DNA of 55,000 bases from Nannochloropsis oceanica (GCA_004519485.1 CP038136.1:22501-77500), one strand, 5' to 3'; positions 1 to 9,454 are shown, counted from the stretch's first letter. Notes: generated from the letters alone by a model not told the origin. Made by a program: numbers and translations.

Positions 1-101
1 CGTTTTGTCTTTTCTAAAGTTTCAAAACGTCCTGTACCAACAAGTAATCTAGAGTTAAAAGAAATTTTGTCTACTTCCCATTTGTCGCTAAAGATAACCA
101 T
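1..101 (-). CDS. thiG: Thiazole synthase ThiG, N-terminal part, cut by the window edge
   Basis: ThiG builds the thiazole ring of thiamine, taking sulfur from the ThiS thiocarboxylate in the stroma. Only the first 33 or so codons are present, read leftwards from an ATG at 99-101. They give MVIFSDKWEVD followed by NSRLLVGTGRFETLEKTK, and the SRLL-GTG stretch is the hallmark N-terminus of ThiG. The catalytic lysine and the rest of the barrel lie outside the window. It is the last visible gene of the leftward rpl21-rpl27 group, but a hairpin and a 286-bp spacer separate it from rpl27, so it probably has its own promoter. Its partner thiS is at 36.6 kb. Confidence 0.85.
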   Translation of the reverse strand, partial: MVIFSDKWEVDKISFNSRLLVGTGRFETLEKTK

Positions 102-320
102 AGTTTTTGATTATAATTTCTAATACTGATCTTTAATTTTTTGCTATATAACTTTACTACAAGATAAAATTTATCTCATTAGATATAAATTACTCTTATC
201 TGGAGAGAATTTTGCAAAAATAATTCTACAATACCAAATGTTCAAGTACTTTAGAAATTGGTAAGTTTCGTCCTTTTTGATTTTTAAATATACTCTATTT
301 TTTATGTTTTTTGTTAAAAG

Positions 321-358
321 TAAAAGTGTAAATATTTATGAAAATGCTTACACTTTTA
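321..358 (-). terminator. Hairpin downstream of rpl27
   Basis: An 11-bp perfect inverted repeat (321-331 with 348-358, 16-nt loop) lies 30 bp past the rpl27 stop on the minus strand. It probably ends or stabilises the rpl21-rpl27 transcript before thiG. Confidence 0.55.
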
Positions 359-387
359 GAAGTTTTGTTTAATAAGATTTCACTTAA

Positions 388-714
388 TTATTTCATTTGT
401 ACGCTATTTTGAAATTCTTTCCAACTAGGGTACCCAATTAAGTTTACTAAGTTTTCCCAGTTAGGAACGTCAATTGATACTTTCTTTTTATTACCCTTAA
501 TGCCTGTATAGGAAACATATCCATCTTTTAATGCAAATAAAGTGTAATCTCTACCAATACCAACATTCTCTCCAGCATGGAATGCGTAACCTCGTTGTCT
601 GATAATAATTTGCCCTGTTTGAATAAATTTACCACCAACTACTTTTACACCTAATCGTTTTGCATTAGAGTCTCTACCGTTTTTTGTACTACCAGCCCCT
701 TTCTTATGTGCCAT
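388..714 (-). CDS. rpl27: 50S ribosomal protein L27 (bL27)
   Basis: bL27 sits near the peptidyl-transferase centre of the plastid large ribosomal subunit. The 108-residue product starts [16 protein letters not shown], the classic bL27 N-terminus without the cleaved leader seen in some bacteria, and continues with the conserved [16 protein letters not shown] and [17 protein letters not shown] blocks. Bacterial bL27 is about 85 residues, so there is a C-terminal extension of about 20 residues. The start is an ATG 31 bp after the rpl21 stop. The rpl21-rpl27 order is the ancestral bacterial one and implies a shared transcript. Confidence 0.97.
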   Translation of the reverse strand: MAHKKGAGSTKNGRDSNAKRLGVKVVGGKFIQTGQIIIRQRGYAFHAGENVGIGRDYTLFALKDGYVSYTGIKGNKKKVSIDVPNWENLVNLIGYPSWKEFQNSVQMK

Positions 715-745
715 AATTTCCTATTGTTATTGAATATTTATAAAT

Positions 746-1201
746 TTACTGCCCTGTCTTAGTATTTTTTACAAGGACTTGTAAATCATACCTCTTTTTT
801 GAAGACATAATTCTCAAAACATTATCAAATCGTACGCGTCTAGAAGACATACGATATCCAATTTTTCTTCTATAAGCTTTTTTTGCACGCATTTTAAAAA
901 CGACAAGCTTTGATTTTTTACGTACACCTGGTAGTAAACTACCTTCAATACGAAAGTTACTTAATAGAGGTTTACCAAGATAAACATTATTTTTATCGCT
1001 ATAAAACATTACGCGATCGAATAACACTATTTTAGCTTTCTCTGGTTGGTGGATGTAGTCGGCTTTAAAATTACGTGAACTTGATTTTACTGAACTTTTA
1101 ACAGATTTGGATAATTTAAAATTGTAAAAGTCTTGGAATTTGTCTGGTTCAACCCAGAATTGTCGTCCAAAACTTTCTATAATGCTATAAATGTTTGTCA
1201 T
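746..1201 (-). CDS. rpl21: 50S ribosomal protein L21 (bL21)
   Basis: bL21 binds 23S rRNA in the plastid large subunit. At 151 residues it is longer than the usual 100-120. The N-terminal YSIIESFGRQFWVEP matches the bL21 start (an aromatic and glycine before a -QxWVE- motif), and DRVMFYSDKNNVYLGKPLL and FKMRAKKAYRRKIGYR are the conserved core and basic tail. The extra length comes mainly from a Ser/Lys-rich insert at about residues 28-50 (KSVKSSVKSSSRNFK), between the first strand and the core. It lies 38 bp after ycf54 and 31 bp before rpl27. Confidence 0.94.
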   Translation of the reverse strand: MTNIYSIIESFGRQFWVEPDKFQDFYNFKLSKSVKSSVKSSSRNFKADYIHQPEKAKIVLFDRVMFYSDKNNVYLGKPLLSNFRIEGSLLPGVRKKSKLVVFKMRAKKAYRRKIGYRMSSRRVRFDNVLRIMSSKKRYDLQVLVKNTKTGQ

Positions 1202-1239
1202 ATTAATTTGTATAGATTAAAATAGTCCTCTTAATCGAT

Positions 1240-1563
1240 TTAATTATAGGCTAGAGGTTGTAAAACTTTTGTAGTGGGAGCATTGAAATTTCCTGAAATT
1301 ACATTTTGATAACGTAATTTTAACCAATAAATAAAATCTACATCTGTAGAAACAATAGCTACTAAATTATCATTAGAATTATTTTTAGTAAGTTCCCTTA
1401 ATTCATTAGCGTATATATTTAAAAACTCAGGTGAAGGAAGAATCCAAAAGTCAACTTGTTTATTTCGACTTGAGTAATAATGTGCTCTTTCTCTTAAAAC
1501 TTCTTCAACTGGTTCTATTTCGAATAAGAATTCCTTAGTTGCAAGTATAAAATAATATTTCAT
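1240..1563 (-). CDS. ycf54: Ycf54, partner of the aerobic Mg-protoporphyrin ester cyclase
   Basis: Ycf54 is a small soluble protein needed for stability and activity of the oxygen-dependent cyclase (AcsF/CHL27) that makes protochlorophyllide. The 107-residue product shows the family pattern: a YYF-LATKEFLFEIEP start, then EEVLRERAHYY, VDFWILPSPEFL, and a C-terminal AIVSTDVDFIYWLKLRYQNV-type block. Length and motif order match cyanobacterial Ycf54. It sits 26 bp after orf457 and 38 bp before rpl21, in the same leftward group. No cyclase gene is in this window. Confidence 0.92.
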   Translation of the reverse strand: MKYYFILATKEFLFEIEPVEEVLRERAHYYSSRNKQVDFWILPSPEFLNIYANELRELTKNNSNDNLVAIVSTDVDFIYWLKLRYQNVISGNFNAPTTKVLQPLAYN

Positions 1564-1589
1564 AAGAAATTATTTCCTTTAGTTGATAA

Positions 1590-2963
1590 TTATTCCTCTT
1601 CTTGAGGATTTTTAATTGTTGCAAGTGCTGCTTTTGTTACAAGTGGTATCTTAGGATTTTTATTATAAATTATATAATACAAGCAATTATATACTAAAAC
1701 AGCAAGACTTATAAATGCTAAGGGTGATAAAATAAAGTGATTTAAAAATAATAACCAATTAAAATAGTCCTGTTTTATTTGTAATTCGTATCTTTGGACA
1801 AGATTTGTAAAGATGCTTATAGGTTCTTCTCTTTCCCTATATTTTAGTACATTCAGGTGTTTTACTAAGTAATTACTAAAAAGTATATCTTTAATTAGCT
1901 TGCTGCATTCAAAAATAGTTATTGCAATTTCTTGACTTAACCCTAGACTATAATTTATCAATAAAAAGATAAATGCAATACTACCATTATAACCAAGTTT
2001 GTAGGGTAATTTTAATGATTTATACCCTGTAGGAAATATAAGAAAATATGCAATAATAACCCAAAATTGTACCATTTTATTATAACTATTTATTAACGGG
2101 TTACATATTCTAATTAAAGTAGTAAGGAAAGGAATTTTTTCAAAAAATTTATTTGAAAAACTACTTACAATTAACTCTTCATATTCTTGTATATATGGTA
2201 CTAAAGATTGATTAGCTAAAAAAATAAAAGGTATAAAATATATTTTTAAAATAAATCCGATTCGATTTAAATAGATTAATAAATTCTTTTTATCAAAATA
2301 GTCTCTAAACCTTAGCGATTTTACTAAAAAATCGTTAAGATTATGAATTATAAATTTAGAATAGCTGATTACCCATTTGAAAAACTTACTATTATTGTAT
2401 ATACGGGTTGTAAGATTCAGTTTTTTATTCTTTTTATTAAATAAATCCAATAAAAAAAATAAATTTTTTTCAATTTTTATAAATTTATTTAAATAAGTAG
2501 CCAAAATAGATGGCTTTAATTCTAAAAAATCTACTTTTATTTTTTGAACTAAAAATTTTAACTTACTTACTTTTTCGCGTATTATATAAATAAAATTTAG
2601 TTTAGCTATGAAAATTTTATTTATATAAAACTGGCTCTTCAATTTTTGCCCAACATTATGTTTATGAACGTATCTTGAAAAGTTTATTTGTTCATTAAAC
2701 TTTTCATACTTTAAGATACTAAATTTTTTTATAGCTTGCTTAGATACGTTTAAACGAGTTTTATATTTTATATATAAGTTCTTAAATTGTTTATGATTAT
2801 TAATAGATTTAATAGTTGTTAAATTATTAATTGATCGTATTTTATGCTTTTCTTGGTCTAATTTTATAGAATTAATAATTACTTTAAGAATTTTTTGACT
2901 TTTAAGAAAAGTTTTGTACTTTCCCTCTATTGTATTATTGGATTGATTTTGTATATTCTCCAT
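1590..2963 (-). CDS. Large membrane protein with a Tic20/Ycf60-like C-terminal half
   Basis: The 457-residue product has two parts. Residues 1-230 are rich in Lys, Asn, Ile and Phe, strongly basic, and match nothing I recognise. Residues 235-450 hold about four hydrophobic segments (near 235-251, 298-313, 325-345 and 401-433). This half has features of the Tic20 translocon family: LVPYIQEYEELI at 254-265, a KIPFLTTL segment before the second helix, FLIFPTGYKS after it, and a C-terminal IPLVTKAAL (439-447) like the P-IP-IS-AA tail of Ycf60. If so, it would be an inner-envelope import channel subunit with an unusual N-terminal extension. Starts at ATG; 73 bp after orf200. The family call is inference. 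Confidence 0.5.
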   Translation of the reverse strand: MENIQNQSNNTIEGKYKTFLKSQKILKVIINSIKLDQEKHKIRSINNLTTIKSINNHKQFKNLYIKYKTRLNVSKQAIKKFSILKYEKFNEQINFSRYVHKHNVGQKLKSQFYINKIFIAKLNFIYIIREKVSKLKFLVQKIKVDFLELKPSILATYLNKFIKIEKNLFFLLDLFNKKNKKLNLTTRIYNNSKFFKWVISYSKFIIHNLNDFLVKSLRFRDYFDKKNLLIYLNRIGFILKIYFIPFIFLANQSLVPYIQEYEELIVSSFSNKFFEKIPFLTTLIRICNPLINSYNKMVQFWVIIAYFLIFPTGYKSLKLPYKLGYNGSIAFIFLLINYSLGLSQEIAITIFECSKLIKDILFSNYLVKHLNVLKYREREEPISIFTNLVQRYELQIKQDYFNWLLFLNHFILSPLAFISLAVLVYNCLYYIIYNKNPKIPLVTKAALATIKNPQEEE

Positions 2964-3036
2964 ATGTTATTTTTTATTTTGTTAAACTTATTAAAACACA
3001 AAAGTTTTAAACGCTTTTTTAAAAAATATAAAAGGA

Positions 3037-3639
3037 TCAAACCTTTGGTTTTTGACTATATGAATTATAGAATGTTGTATAACTCTTCTTAGAAAGTCCT
3101 TTGTTTGATGCAATTTTATAATCTAAGTTAATTAGAATAATAGACATGAAATGAATATTAACTAACTTGTTAATATTTTTATAAGTTTTACAAAGTTGCA
3201 TTAACAAGTTAGTTAAATTTTTTCTTAATAAAAGAAAAATTAATGAGCTTCGTAAATGGAAAATTTTTAAAAGAGCTTTTAAGTATATTTTTAAAAAGAC
3301 ATAATTTTCAACTAAGAGTTTTTTGTATCTTACATATTTTAATAATAGATATATCAAGCTAAGAATACTTAATGCCTTTAATTTACTAAAAACTTTAAAG
3401 TTAGTGTAGTAATTTTCTGGGTATAAAGAGTAGATTTTTCTTTGAAAATCGTATCTAATCATTTGTTTATTCTCAATTAGATCAACAAAGATTTGATCTA
3501 AAAATTTTTCGTGTATGAATCTGTTATCATAAAGATTAAATGACAATAATACTCGAGAACTTTTTAGTAAGTTTTCTTGTGGTTTATTTGATAATGTTTG
3601 TAATTTTGCGGTACTAGTTAACTGGTATTGTTGCTCCAT
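3037..3639 (-). CDS. Hypothetical membrane-associated protein (200 residues)
   Basis: I do not recognise this protein. It begins at an ATG, has no internal stops, and lies 73 bp upstream of orf457 on the same strand, divergent from secA. The first 90 residues are mixed and polar (NRFIHEKFLDQIF, MIRYDFQRKIYSLYPENYY). Residues about 90-175 are Leu/Ile/Lys-rich with two or three possible hydrophobic helices (LSILSLIYLLLKYV, then SLIFLLLRKNLTNLLM, then FMSIILINL). Composition matches the basic first half of orf457, so the two may be a co-expressed pair or a once-continuous gene. A lineage-specific plastid gene is the safest reading. Confidence 0.6.
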   Translation of the reverse strand: MEQQYQLTSTAKLQTLSNKPQENLLKSSRVLLSFNLYDNRFIHEKFLDQIFVDLIENKQMIRYDFQRKIYSLYPENYYTNFKVFSKLKALSILSLIYLLLKYVRYKKLLVENYVFLKIYLKALLKIFHLRSSLIFLLLRKNLTNLLMQLCKTYKNINKLVNIHFMSIILINLDYKIASNKGLSKKSYTTFYNSYSQKPKV

Positions 3640-3803
3640 AATAGAAAAGAAAATAATAAGACTTACTTATTTAAAAATATTAACGCTACAAAATAGAAAT
3701 GCATGTTAAATAGAAAAGCTAATGTTTTAACTACATGAGTTTTTTCGACTTATTATAATGTACTTCTAAATCTAAATTTACTTTTTCTCAGAAAAATTCA
3801 AAA

Positions 3804-6410
3804 ATGTTACTAAAAATTGATAATATACCGACTCTTTTCCGTCAACCTAAAATATCGCCTATTTATTATGATCTCGTTGATAAAATTTTAGATTTAGAAT
3901 CAAAAAATAGTTTATTATCAGATACAGATATTCGTCTCAAAGTAAATAATTTAAGAAAAAATTTTTTTGATGAGTCGAAAAAATCTCAAAACATTGTAGA
4001 AAGTTTTGCATTAACTCGAGAAGTGGCCTCCCGTAAATTAGGTTTGAAACATTTTGAAACTCAAATTCTAGGTGGGCTTGTCTTGAATGAAGGTAAAATT
4101 GCTGAAATGAAAACAGGTGAAGGTAAAACACTTGTGGCCACTTTACCTGCGTCATTTCAAGCTCTTAATGGCAAAGGTGTACATATCGTAACAGTTAATG
4201 AATATCTGGCAAAACGTGATAAAGAATTGTTACAAGTTGTTTATCAAACCTTAGGATTTGACGTCGGCTTGATAAGAGAAAGTATGGAAACTATTGAAAG
4301 ACAATACAATTATGCTTGCGATATTACTTACACAACGAATACAGAAGTCGGATTTGATTACTTAAGAGATCTAATGGCGAATTCTCCAAAAAATAGAGTG
4401 TTAAGATCATTTAATTATTGTCTTATTGATGAAGTTGATTCAGTTTTAATTGATGAAGCTCAAACACCACTTATTTTGTCAAGCCCAAGACCCTTAACTT
4501 CTGACAAATATCCTAAGGCATTATGGGTCGCTAAACAATTAGTTCCTAATAGACATTTTATTCCAAAATATCGAACAAAACAAGCAAGTTTGACTGAAGA
4601 TGGGTATAATTTTTTAGCTGAAATTTTTCAAACTGATGATCTTTACGATCCTAAAGATCCTTGGCTGGCTTTTGTTGAAAATGCTCTTAGATCACTACTA
4701 TTCTATCAAAGAGATCAAGATTATATTATCCAAAATAATCAAGTACAGATAATAGACAAATTTACAGGACGTGTTTCTAAAGATAGAAAATGGTCAGATG
4801 GTTTGCATCAGGCTATTGAATGTAAGGAAAACGTGAACGTAACGCCAGAGAGTCAAACTTTAAATTCAATAACATATCCGAAGTTCTTTTCTCTCTATAA
4901 AAAACTTTCTGGAATGACAGGTACTGCCAAAACTTCAGAACAAGAGTTTCGTGAATTTTATGGTCTTGATGTTGTTGTAATTCCAACTAAAAAACCTATT
5001 AAACGGAAAGATTTAACAGATTTTATTTTTGAAACTAAAAAAGCAAAATTTAAAGCTTTAATTGAAACTATAACATCATGCTATACAGTTGGACGACCAG
5101 TTTTAGTAGGGACTACCACGATTGAAGACTCAGAGATTATTGCTGAAACATTAAAGACATTAGGTTTAGAAGATTGTCAACTTTTAAATGCAAAACCAGA
5201 AAATTCTGAAAGCGAGGCAGAAACCGTCGCTCAATCTGGTGCTTTAAATTCCGTTACGATTGCTACTAATATGGCGGGTCGAGGAACTGATATTATTTTA
5301 GGTGGTAATTTAAAATATATTATTAATGATTTACTAAGACAATTAATTTTCCAATTAATAGCTAATGGCCCTAAAAACTTATCATTAATATCAAATTCAA
5401 GAAACTTAAATTTTATCTTATTTGATATTCAGCAACTTTTAAGTAATTTTGATATAAATTTAATTCAAAGTTATTTAGATAATGTCGTTGATATTGAGTC
5501 TCATATACCACAAACTTTATTAGAGCAACGTATTAAAGAGTTATATACTATATTATTAGAAAACTCTAAAATTGAGTGGACTAAAACACGACAACTTGTC
5601 TGCAATTTAGGTGGATTATTAATCTTAGGGACTTCTAGGCACGAATCTAGAAGGGTAGACAATCAATTAAGGGGCCGCTCAGGTCGACAAGGAGACCCCG
5701 GTGAATCACAGTTTTTTATTAGTTTAGAAGATGATCTAGTTAATAGATATGATCCTAATATCTTCTCACCATTCTTAGGTCGAGATAATCCAAACCCTTT
5801 TTCGGGGACAGATTATTTAGCAGTTAGTAAAACATTTGATGCTTTACAAGATCGAGTAGAAAAATTTTTGTATGAAAATAGAAAGTCTAGTTCAGCTTTT
5901 GAAGAAATATATGAGTATCATCAAAAACTATATTTTATTTTCCGCGAATGCATCTTAGAATATAAAGACCCTTTAAATTTGCTATTAAATTTACTTTCAT
6001 TTAGAACTTTAAATTCATCTATATTGATAGAAGAAATGGAGCTGTACCATTCTATTTATATTTCCTCAAATATTTTTAATATCAATACAAACCAGTATGT
6101 TTATATTGCCAATTTGTTATCGGCTACATCTACAGTTTCGTATCAACAAATTATAAGTACTCATTATTTGAACATTTCTAAAAAACTCATTTTAGAAGTT
6201 ATGGATCAGAAGTGGACAGAATATGGTGAAAGAATTTCTTTGAGTCGTGACACTATAGGATTACAAGCTTACGCGCAGAGAGATCCTATAATTGAATATA
6301 GTCGATTATGCAGCCAAGAATTTTCAGATTTAATAAAAGAAACTCAATCACTTATAATAACTAGTCTTATAAATTTTAGTGAATTAAATAAAACCTATCT
6401 TGGTGTTTAA
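3804..6410 (+). CDS. secA: SecA, ATPase motor of the thylakoid Sec pathway
   Basis: SecA drives unfolded proteins through the SecYE(G) channel into or across the thylakoid membrane, using ATP. The 868-residue product is a near full-length plastid SecA. KTGEGKTLVA is the Walker A motif (about residue 100), VDSVLIDEAQTPLI covers the DEAD-like Walker B, KLSGMTGTAKT and TNMAGRGTDIILGGN mark NBD2, and GGLLILGTSRHESRRVDNQLRGRSGRQGDPG holds the arginine finger. The C-terminal zinc-binding SecB tail of bacteria is absent, as is usual in plastids. Starts at ATG in an AT-rich leader; divergent from orf200. SecG is encoded near 45.1 kb and TatC at 34.7 kb. Confidence 0.97.
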   Translation: MLLKIDNIPTLFRQPKISPIYYDLVDKILDLESKNSLLSDTDIRLKVNNLRKNFFDESKKSQNIVESFALTREVASRKLGLKHFETQILGGLVLNEGKIAEMKTGEGKTLVATLPASFQALNGKGVHIVTVNEYLAKRDKELLQVVYQTLGFDVGLIRESMETIERQYNYACDITYTTNTEVGFDYLRDLMANSPKNRVLRSFNYCLIDEVDSVLIDEAQTPLILSSPRPLTSDKYPKALWVAKQLVPNRHFIPKYRTKQASLTEDGYNFLAEIFQTDDLYDPKDPWLAFVENALRSLLFYQRDQDYIIQNNQVQIIDKFTGRVSKDRKWSDGLHQAIECKENVNVTPESQTLNSITYPKFFSLYKKLSGMTGTAKTSEQEFREFYGLDVVVIPTKKPIKRKDLTDFIFETKKAKFKALIETITSCYTVGRPVLVGTTTIEDSEIIAETLKTLGLEDCQLLNAKPENSESEAETVAQSGALNSVTIATNMAGRGTDIILGGNLKYIINDLLRQLIFQLIANGPKNLSLISNSRNLNFILFDIQQLLSNFDINLIQSYLDNVVDIESHIPQTLLEQRIKELYTILLENSKIEWTKTRQLVCNLGGLLILGTSRHESRRVDNQLRGRSGRQGDPGESQFFISLEDDLVNRYDPNIFSPFLGRDNPNPFSGTDYLAVSKTFDALQDRVEKFLYENRKSSSAFEEIYEYHQKLYFIFRECILEYKDPLNLLLNLLSFRTLNSSILIEEMELYHSIYISSNIFNINTNQYVYIANLLSATSTVSYQQIISTHYLNISKKLILEVMDQKWTEYGERISLSRDTIGLQAYAQRDPIIEYSRLCSQEFSDLIKETQSLIITSLINFSELNKTYLGV

Positions 6411-6494
6411 TTTTATGCTAAAATTACAGAAACTTTTAAGTCAAAAATAATTACTTACTTGACTTTATTATTTACCTAAAAAAAAAAGACTCTT

Positions 6495-6644
6495 ATGACT
6501 AAACGTACATTAGAAGGAACGAAGAAAAAAGCAATACGTAAATCAGGTTTTCGTGCTCGAATGAGAACAAAAAATGGCCAAAATGTTTTAAATGCTCGTC
6601 GTAGAAAAAATAGAAGACGTGTAGCAAAAACGATACATAGTTAG
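6495..6644 (+). CDS. rpl34: 50S ribosomal protein L34 (bL34)
   Basis: A small, very basic protein of the plastid large ribosomal subunit. The 49-residue product begins [20 protein letters not shown] and ends [15 protein letters not shown], matching bL34 in length and in the GFRARMRT core. It lies 84 bp after secA and 26 bp before ycf46 on the same strand, so it is probably co-transcribed with them. Confidence 0.95.
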   Translation: MTKRTLEGTKKKAIRKSGFRARMRTKNGQNVLNARRRKNRRRVAKTIHS

Positions 6645-6670
6645 TTTGAGTATCTGAAAAAATTTTGAAA

Positions 6671-8170
6671 ATGAGTTTCGAGGAAGAAATTGTTTTATTT
6701 ATTAAAGCAAAATCACCATTAATCTACATTATAAGTGCTGAGGAAGAACGTGTTGAATATGCTTTGCGTAAGCTCATGGCATCTAGATTAAAACGTGTGG
6801 TTTATAGTTGGGATTTTGTTAATGGTTTCAACCCTAATGTCTTGAATGAAGCTTATAACCGAAATCCCTTTGAAGCATTATCAAAAGTTCGTAATATATT
6901 TAGTCAGGTTCCTTCTTTAATTCTTTTTAAGGATTTTCAGAATTTTTTTTCTGACCTTTCGATTTCTAGAGAGTTAAAAAATTTACTACCTATTATTCGC
7001 AAACAACCCAAAACTATTGTTTTCATTAGCGATCAAAAAATTATACCAAATGAATTAGTCGATAAATTTATTTTTATTGAATTCGGTTTACCTAATATTA
7101 TTGAAATTGAAAAAGAATTAAATCGATTATTTAGTACATTAAATATTAATTTAAAAAATGAAGTATTTGATTTATTAGTTAATTCGTGCCGTGGTTTGTC
7201 ATTAGAAAAGATTAGACATTTAATTGCAAAATCAATAGTTTCAAAAAAACAATTAGATTTTTCAACTGTTGAGCTTATATTACAAGAGAAAAGACAAATC
7301 ATTTCACGCACGGAAATACTTGAATTTTGGCAACCTAGCGAACATTTAAATGATATTGGTGGTTTAGATGGTTTAAAATCTTGGCTGGGTAAACGTAGAT
7401 TACACTTTTCTGAACCAGCAACAAATTATGGCTTACCTGTACCGCGAGGCATACTTTTAGTTGGTGTTCAAGGAACTGGAAAGTCAATGACAGCCAAAGC
7501 TATAGCGAATGACTGGTTCTTACCTCTTCTAAGATTAGATACGGGTCGATTATTTGGAGGAGTCGTTGGTGAATCTGAACGTCGTATTAGAGAGATGATT
7601 GAAATTTCAGAATCTTTGTCACCTTGTGTGCTTTGGATTGATGAAATTGAAAAAAGTTTTACGAGTACCACACAAACAGGTGATAGTGGAACCACAAATA
7701 GAGTTTTAAGTACACTTTTGACATGGTTAGCTGAAAAAAAATCTTTTGTATTCGTTGTTGCAACAGCAAATGCATTAGAAAATATTCAATTAGAATTAAT
7801 TCGAAAAGGTAGATTTGATGAAATTTTTTTCTTAGATTTACCCACTAAAAATGAGCGTAAAAGTATCTTTAAAGCTCAATTAAAAACGTTTCGACCTGAA
7901 AGTTGGAAACTTTACGATATAAATGAATTAAGCCAATTAACTCCGTCTTTTTCAGGAGCTGAAATTAAACAATTAATAATTGAAGCAATGTACCAAGCTT
8001 TTTCCGAAGGACGTGAATTTAGAACTCAAGATATTGTTAAAGAAATTGATAATTCTATACCTTTAGCGAAATTACAACAAGAATCAATTCAAAAATTACA
8101 AGCTTGGGCACGTTCAGGTAGAATAAGATTAGGTTCACTTGATGTCTCAGATAATACTAATGAAAATTAA
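6671..8170 (+). CDS. ycf46: Ycf46, AAA+ ATPase of unknown exact role
   Basis: Ycf46 is an AAA+ ATPase kept in cyanobacteria and red-lineage plastids; in cyanobacteria it has been linked to inorganic carbon use, but its molecular job is unsettled. The 499-residue product has an N-terminal half without known motifs and a C-terminal AAA module: LVGVQGTGKS (Walker A), LRLDTGRLFGGVVGESERRIR (pore-loop region), LWIDEIEKSF (Walker B), VVATANALENI (sensor 1) and RKGRFDEIFFLDLP (arginine finger). I chose the ATG at 6671; a TTG two codons upstream is also in frame. Only 15 bp separates it from ccs1. Confidence 0.95.
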   Translation: MSFEEEIVLFIKAKSPLIYIISAEEERVEYALRKLMASRLKRVVYSWDFVNGFNPNVLNEAYNRNPFEALSKVRNIFSQVPSLILFKDFQNFFSDLSISRELKNLLPIIRKQPKTIVFISDQKIIPNELVDKFIFIEFGLPNIIEIEKELNRLFSTLNINLKNEVFDLLVNSCRGLSLEKIRHLIAKSIVSKKQLDFSTVELILQEKRQIISRTEILEFWQPSEHLNDIGGLDGLKSWLGKRRLHFSEPATNYGLPVPRGILLVGVQGTGKSMTAKAIANDWFLPLLRLDTGRLFGGVVGESERRIREMIEISESLSPCVLWIDEIEKSFTSTTQTGDSGTTNRVLSTLLTWLAEKKSFVFVVATANALENIQLELIRKGRFDEIFFLDLPTKNERKSIFKAQLKTFRPESWKLYDINELSQLTPSFSGAEIKQLIIEAMYQAFSEGREFRTQDIVKEIDNSIPLAKLQQESIQKLQAWARSGRIRLGSLDVSDNTNEN

Positions 8171-8185
8171 TTACAATTTAATCTT

Positions 8186-9454
8186 ATGCGTTTTATTATA
8201 AGATGGTTATCAAATATTAAAATAGCGATTTTTCTGCTTGCAATTTTAATATTTTGTAGCTTAATAGGATCAGTTGTTGAACAAACTGATAAACCAATTA
8301 GTCAGGTATTAGAAAATACTGGGGATTTTTCTTTTAATAATATTTCTAGCTTTTTTCGATTCTCAAATATTTTTAATAATGGTTGGTTTTTTTGTTTAAA
8401 TTTACTACTAGGTTTAAGTTTAATATCATGTACTTTTACACAACAATTACCTTCGTTTGATTTTTGTAGAAGTTTGAACTTTTTAAAGAGGTTTTTAGAA
8501 ACAGAAAAATTTGATGGGTCACTAGTTTTCCCTACAAATTGGTTCCCTTTTGTAATTTCTAGAATGTCTACAAAAAACTATTTTCTTTTCCAAAAAAGTA
8601 AAGCGATTTATGCTTCAAAAGGCTTAATTGGTAGACTGGGTCCTGTTTTTGTTCATTTAAGTCTTATTTTAATATTGTTAGCTTCTTTAATTTCAGCTCT
8701 GGGTGGCTTACTTGCCCAGGAATTTGTACCTAAGGGCGAAATTGCTTATTTACAGAATTTTCCGTCCGATCACTTAATTGATAATTTACCAATATATCCT
8801 ATTAGAGTAAATGATTTTTGGGTAAGCCATATAAATGGTTTAATTCATCAGTTTTATACAAATATTTCAAGTTTGAATGATTATGGTAAAGAGTCAACCT
8901 CATTTACCATATCTGTAAATCATCCTTTTTATCAGCAACAGGTTATTTGGTATCAAACAGACTGGGATATAATAGGATTAAAATGTAAATTAAATGACTT
9001 AGTTTATCAAATACCAGTTACTTCAATATCTACAGCCGGAAAACGTTTATGGATAAGTTGGTTGCCTTTTTCAGAAAGTGGCTCTACGCTATTTTTTGAA
9101 ACCTTAAGAGGTGACTTTATTTTACCTTCACTTACTTTGAATGAATCGATTTATGCCGAAATCGGACAAAATCTACAAATCTTAAACTCAATTGATACAA
9201 CAATTCTAGATATACTTACATGTACTGGATTACAAGTTCGTGGCGATCCTGGTGAATTGTTTCTATCTTTAGGTTTTGGAAGTTTGATTCTAAGTACTTT
9301 TATTAGTTACATATCTTATTCAAGAATATGGATCATTAAAAGATTAGACAGCATTCAAATTGGTGGTTTAACAAATAGAGCTAAGTTAAGATTTGATTAT
9401 CACTTGCTAAACTTATTTGACTCTATAACTATAACCTTAAATGTTAAACAGTAG
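8186..9454 (+). CDS. ccs1: Ccs1 (Ycf44/ResB), cytochrome c biogenesis system II
   Basis: Ccs1 works with CcsA in the thylakoid membrane to deliver and attach haem to cytochrome f and c6. The 422-residue product has the ResB layout: two N-terminal membrane segments (about residues 11-30, ending CSLIGSVVEQ, and about 65-90), a third at about 150-175 (GRLGPVFVHLSLILILLASLI), a large lumenal domain, and a final helix near 355-375 followed by the conserved RIWI. Start is ATG. It follows ycf46 by 15 bp and precedes rps6 by 47 bp. The partner ccsA lies convergently 0.6 kb downstream. Confidence 0.94.
   Translation: MRFIIRWLSNIKIAIFLLAILIFCSLIGSVVEQTDKPISQVLENTGDFSFNNISSFFRFSNIFNNGWFFCLNLLLGLSLISCTFTQQLPSFDFCRSLNFLKRFLETEKFDGSLVFPTNWFPFVISRMSTKNYFLFQKSKAIYASKGLIGRLGPVFVHLSLILILLASLISALGGLLAQEFVPKGEIAYLQNFPSDHLIDNLPIYPIRVNDFWVSHINGLIHQFYTNISSLNDYGKESTSFTISVNHPFYQQQVIWYQTDWDIIGLKCKLNDLVYQIPVTSISTAGKRLWISWLPFSESGSTLFFETLRGDFILPSLTLNESIYAEIGQNLQILNSIDTTILDILTCTGLQVRGDPGELFLSLGFGSLILSTFISYISYSRIWIIKRLDSIQIGGLTNRAKLRFDYHLLNLFDSITITLNVKQ

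Noticed and set aside
1590-2963. orf457 as Ycf1/Tic214
   Set aside because: Ycf1 is a green-lineage protein with a different six-helix N-terminal domain and is usually far larger; here the membrane part is C-terminal and looks more like Tic20.
2895-3092. 65-codon open frame on the plus strand
   Set aside because: It spans the orf457-orf200 junction on the opposite strand, is extremely Phe/Leu/Lys-rich from A/T runs, and has no ribosome site.
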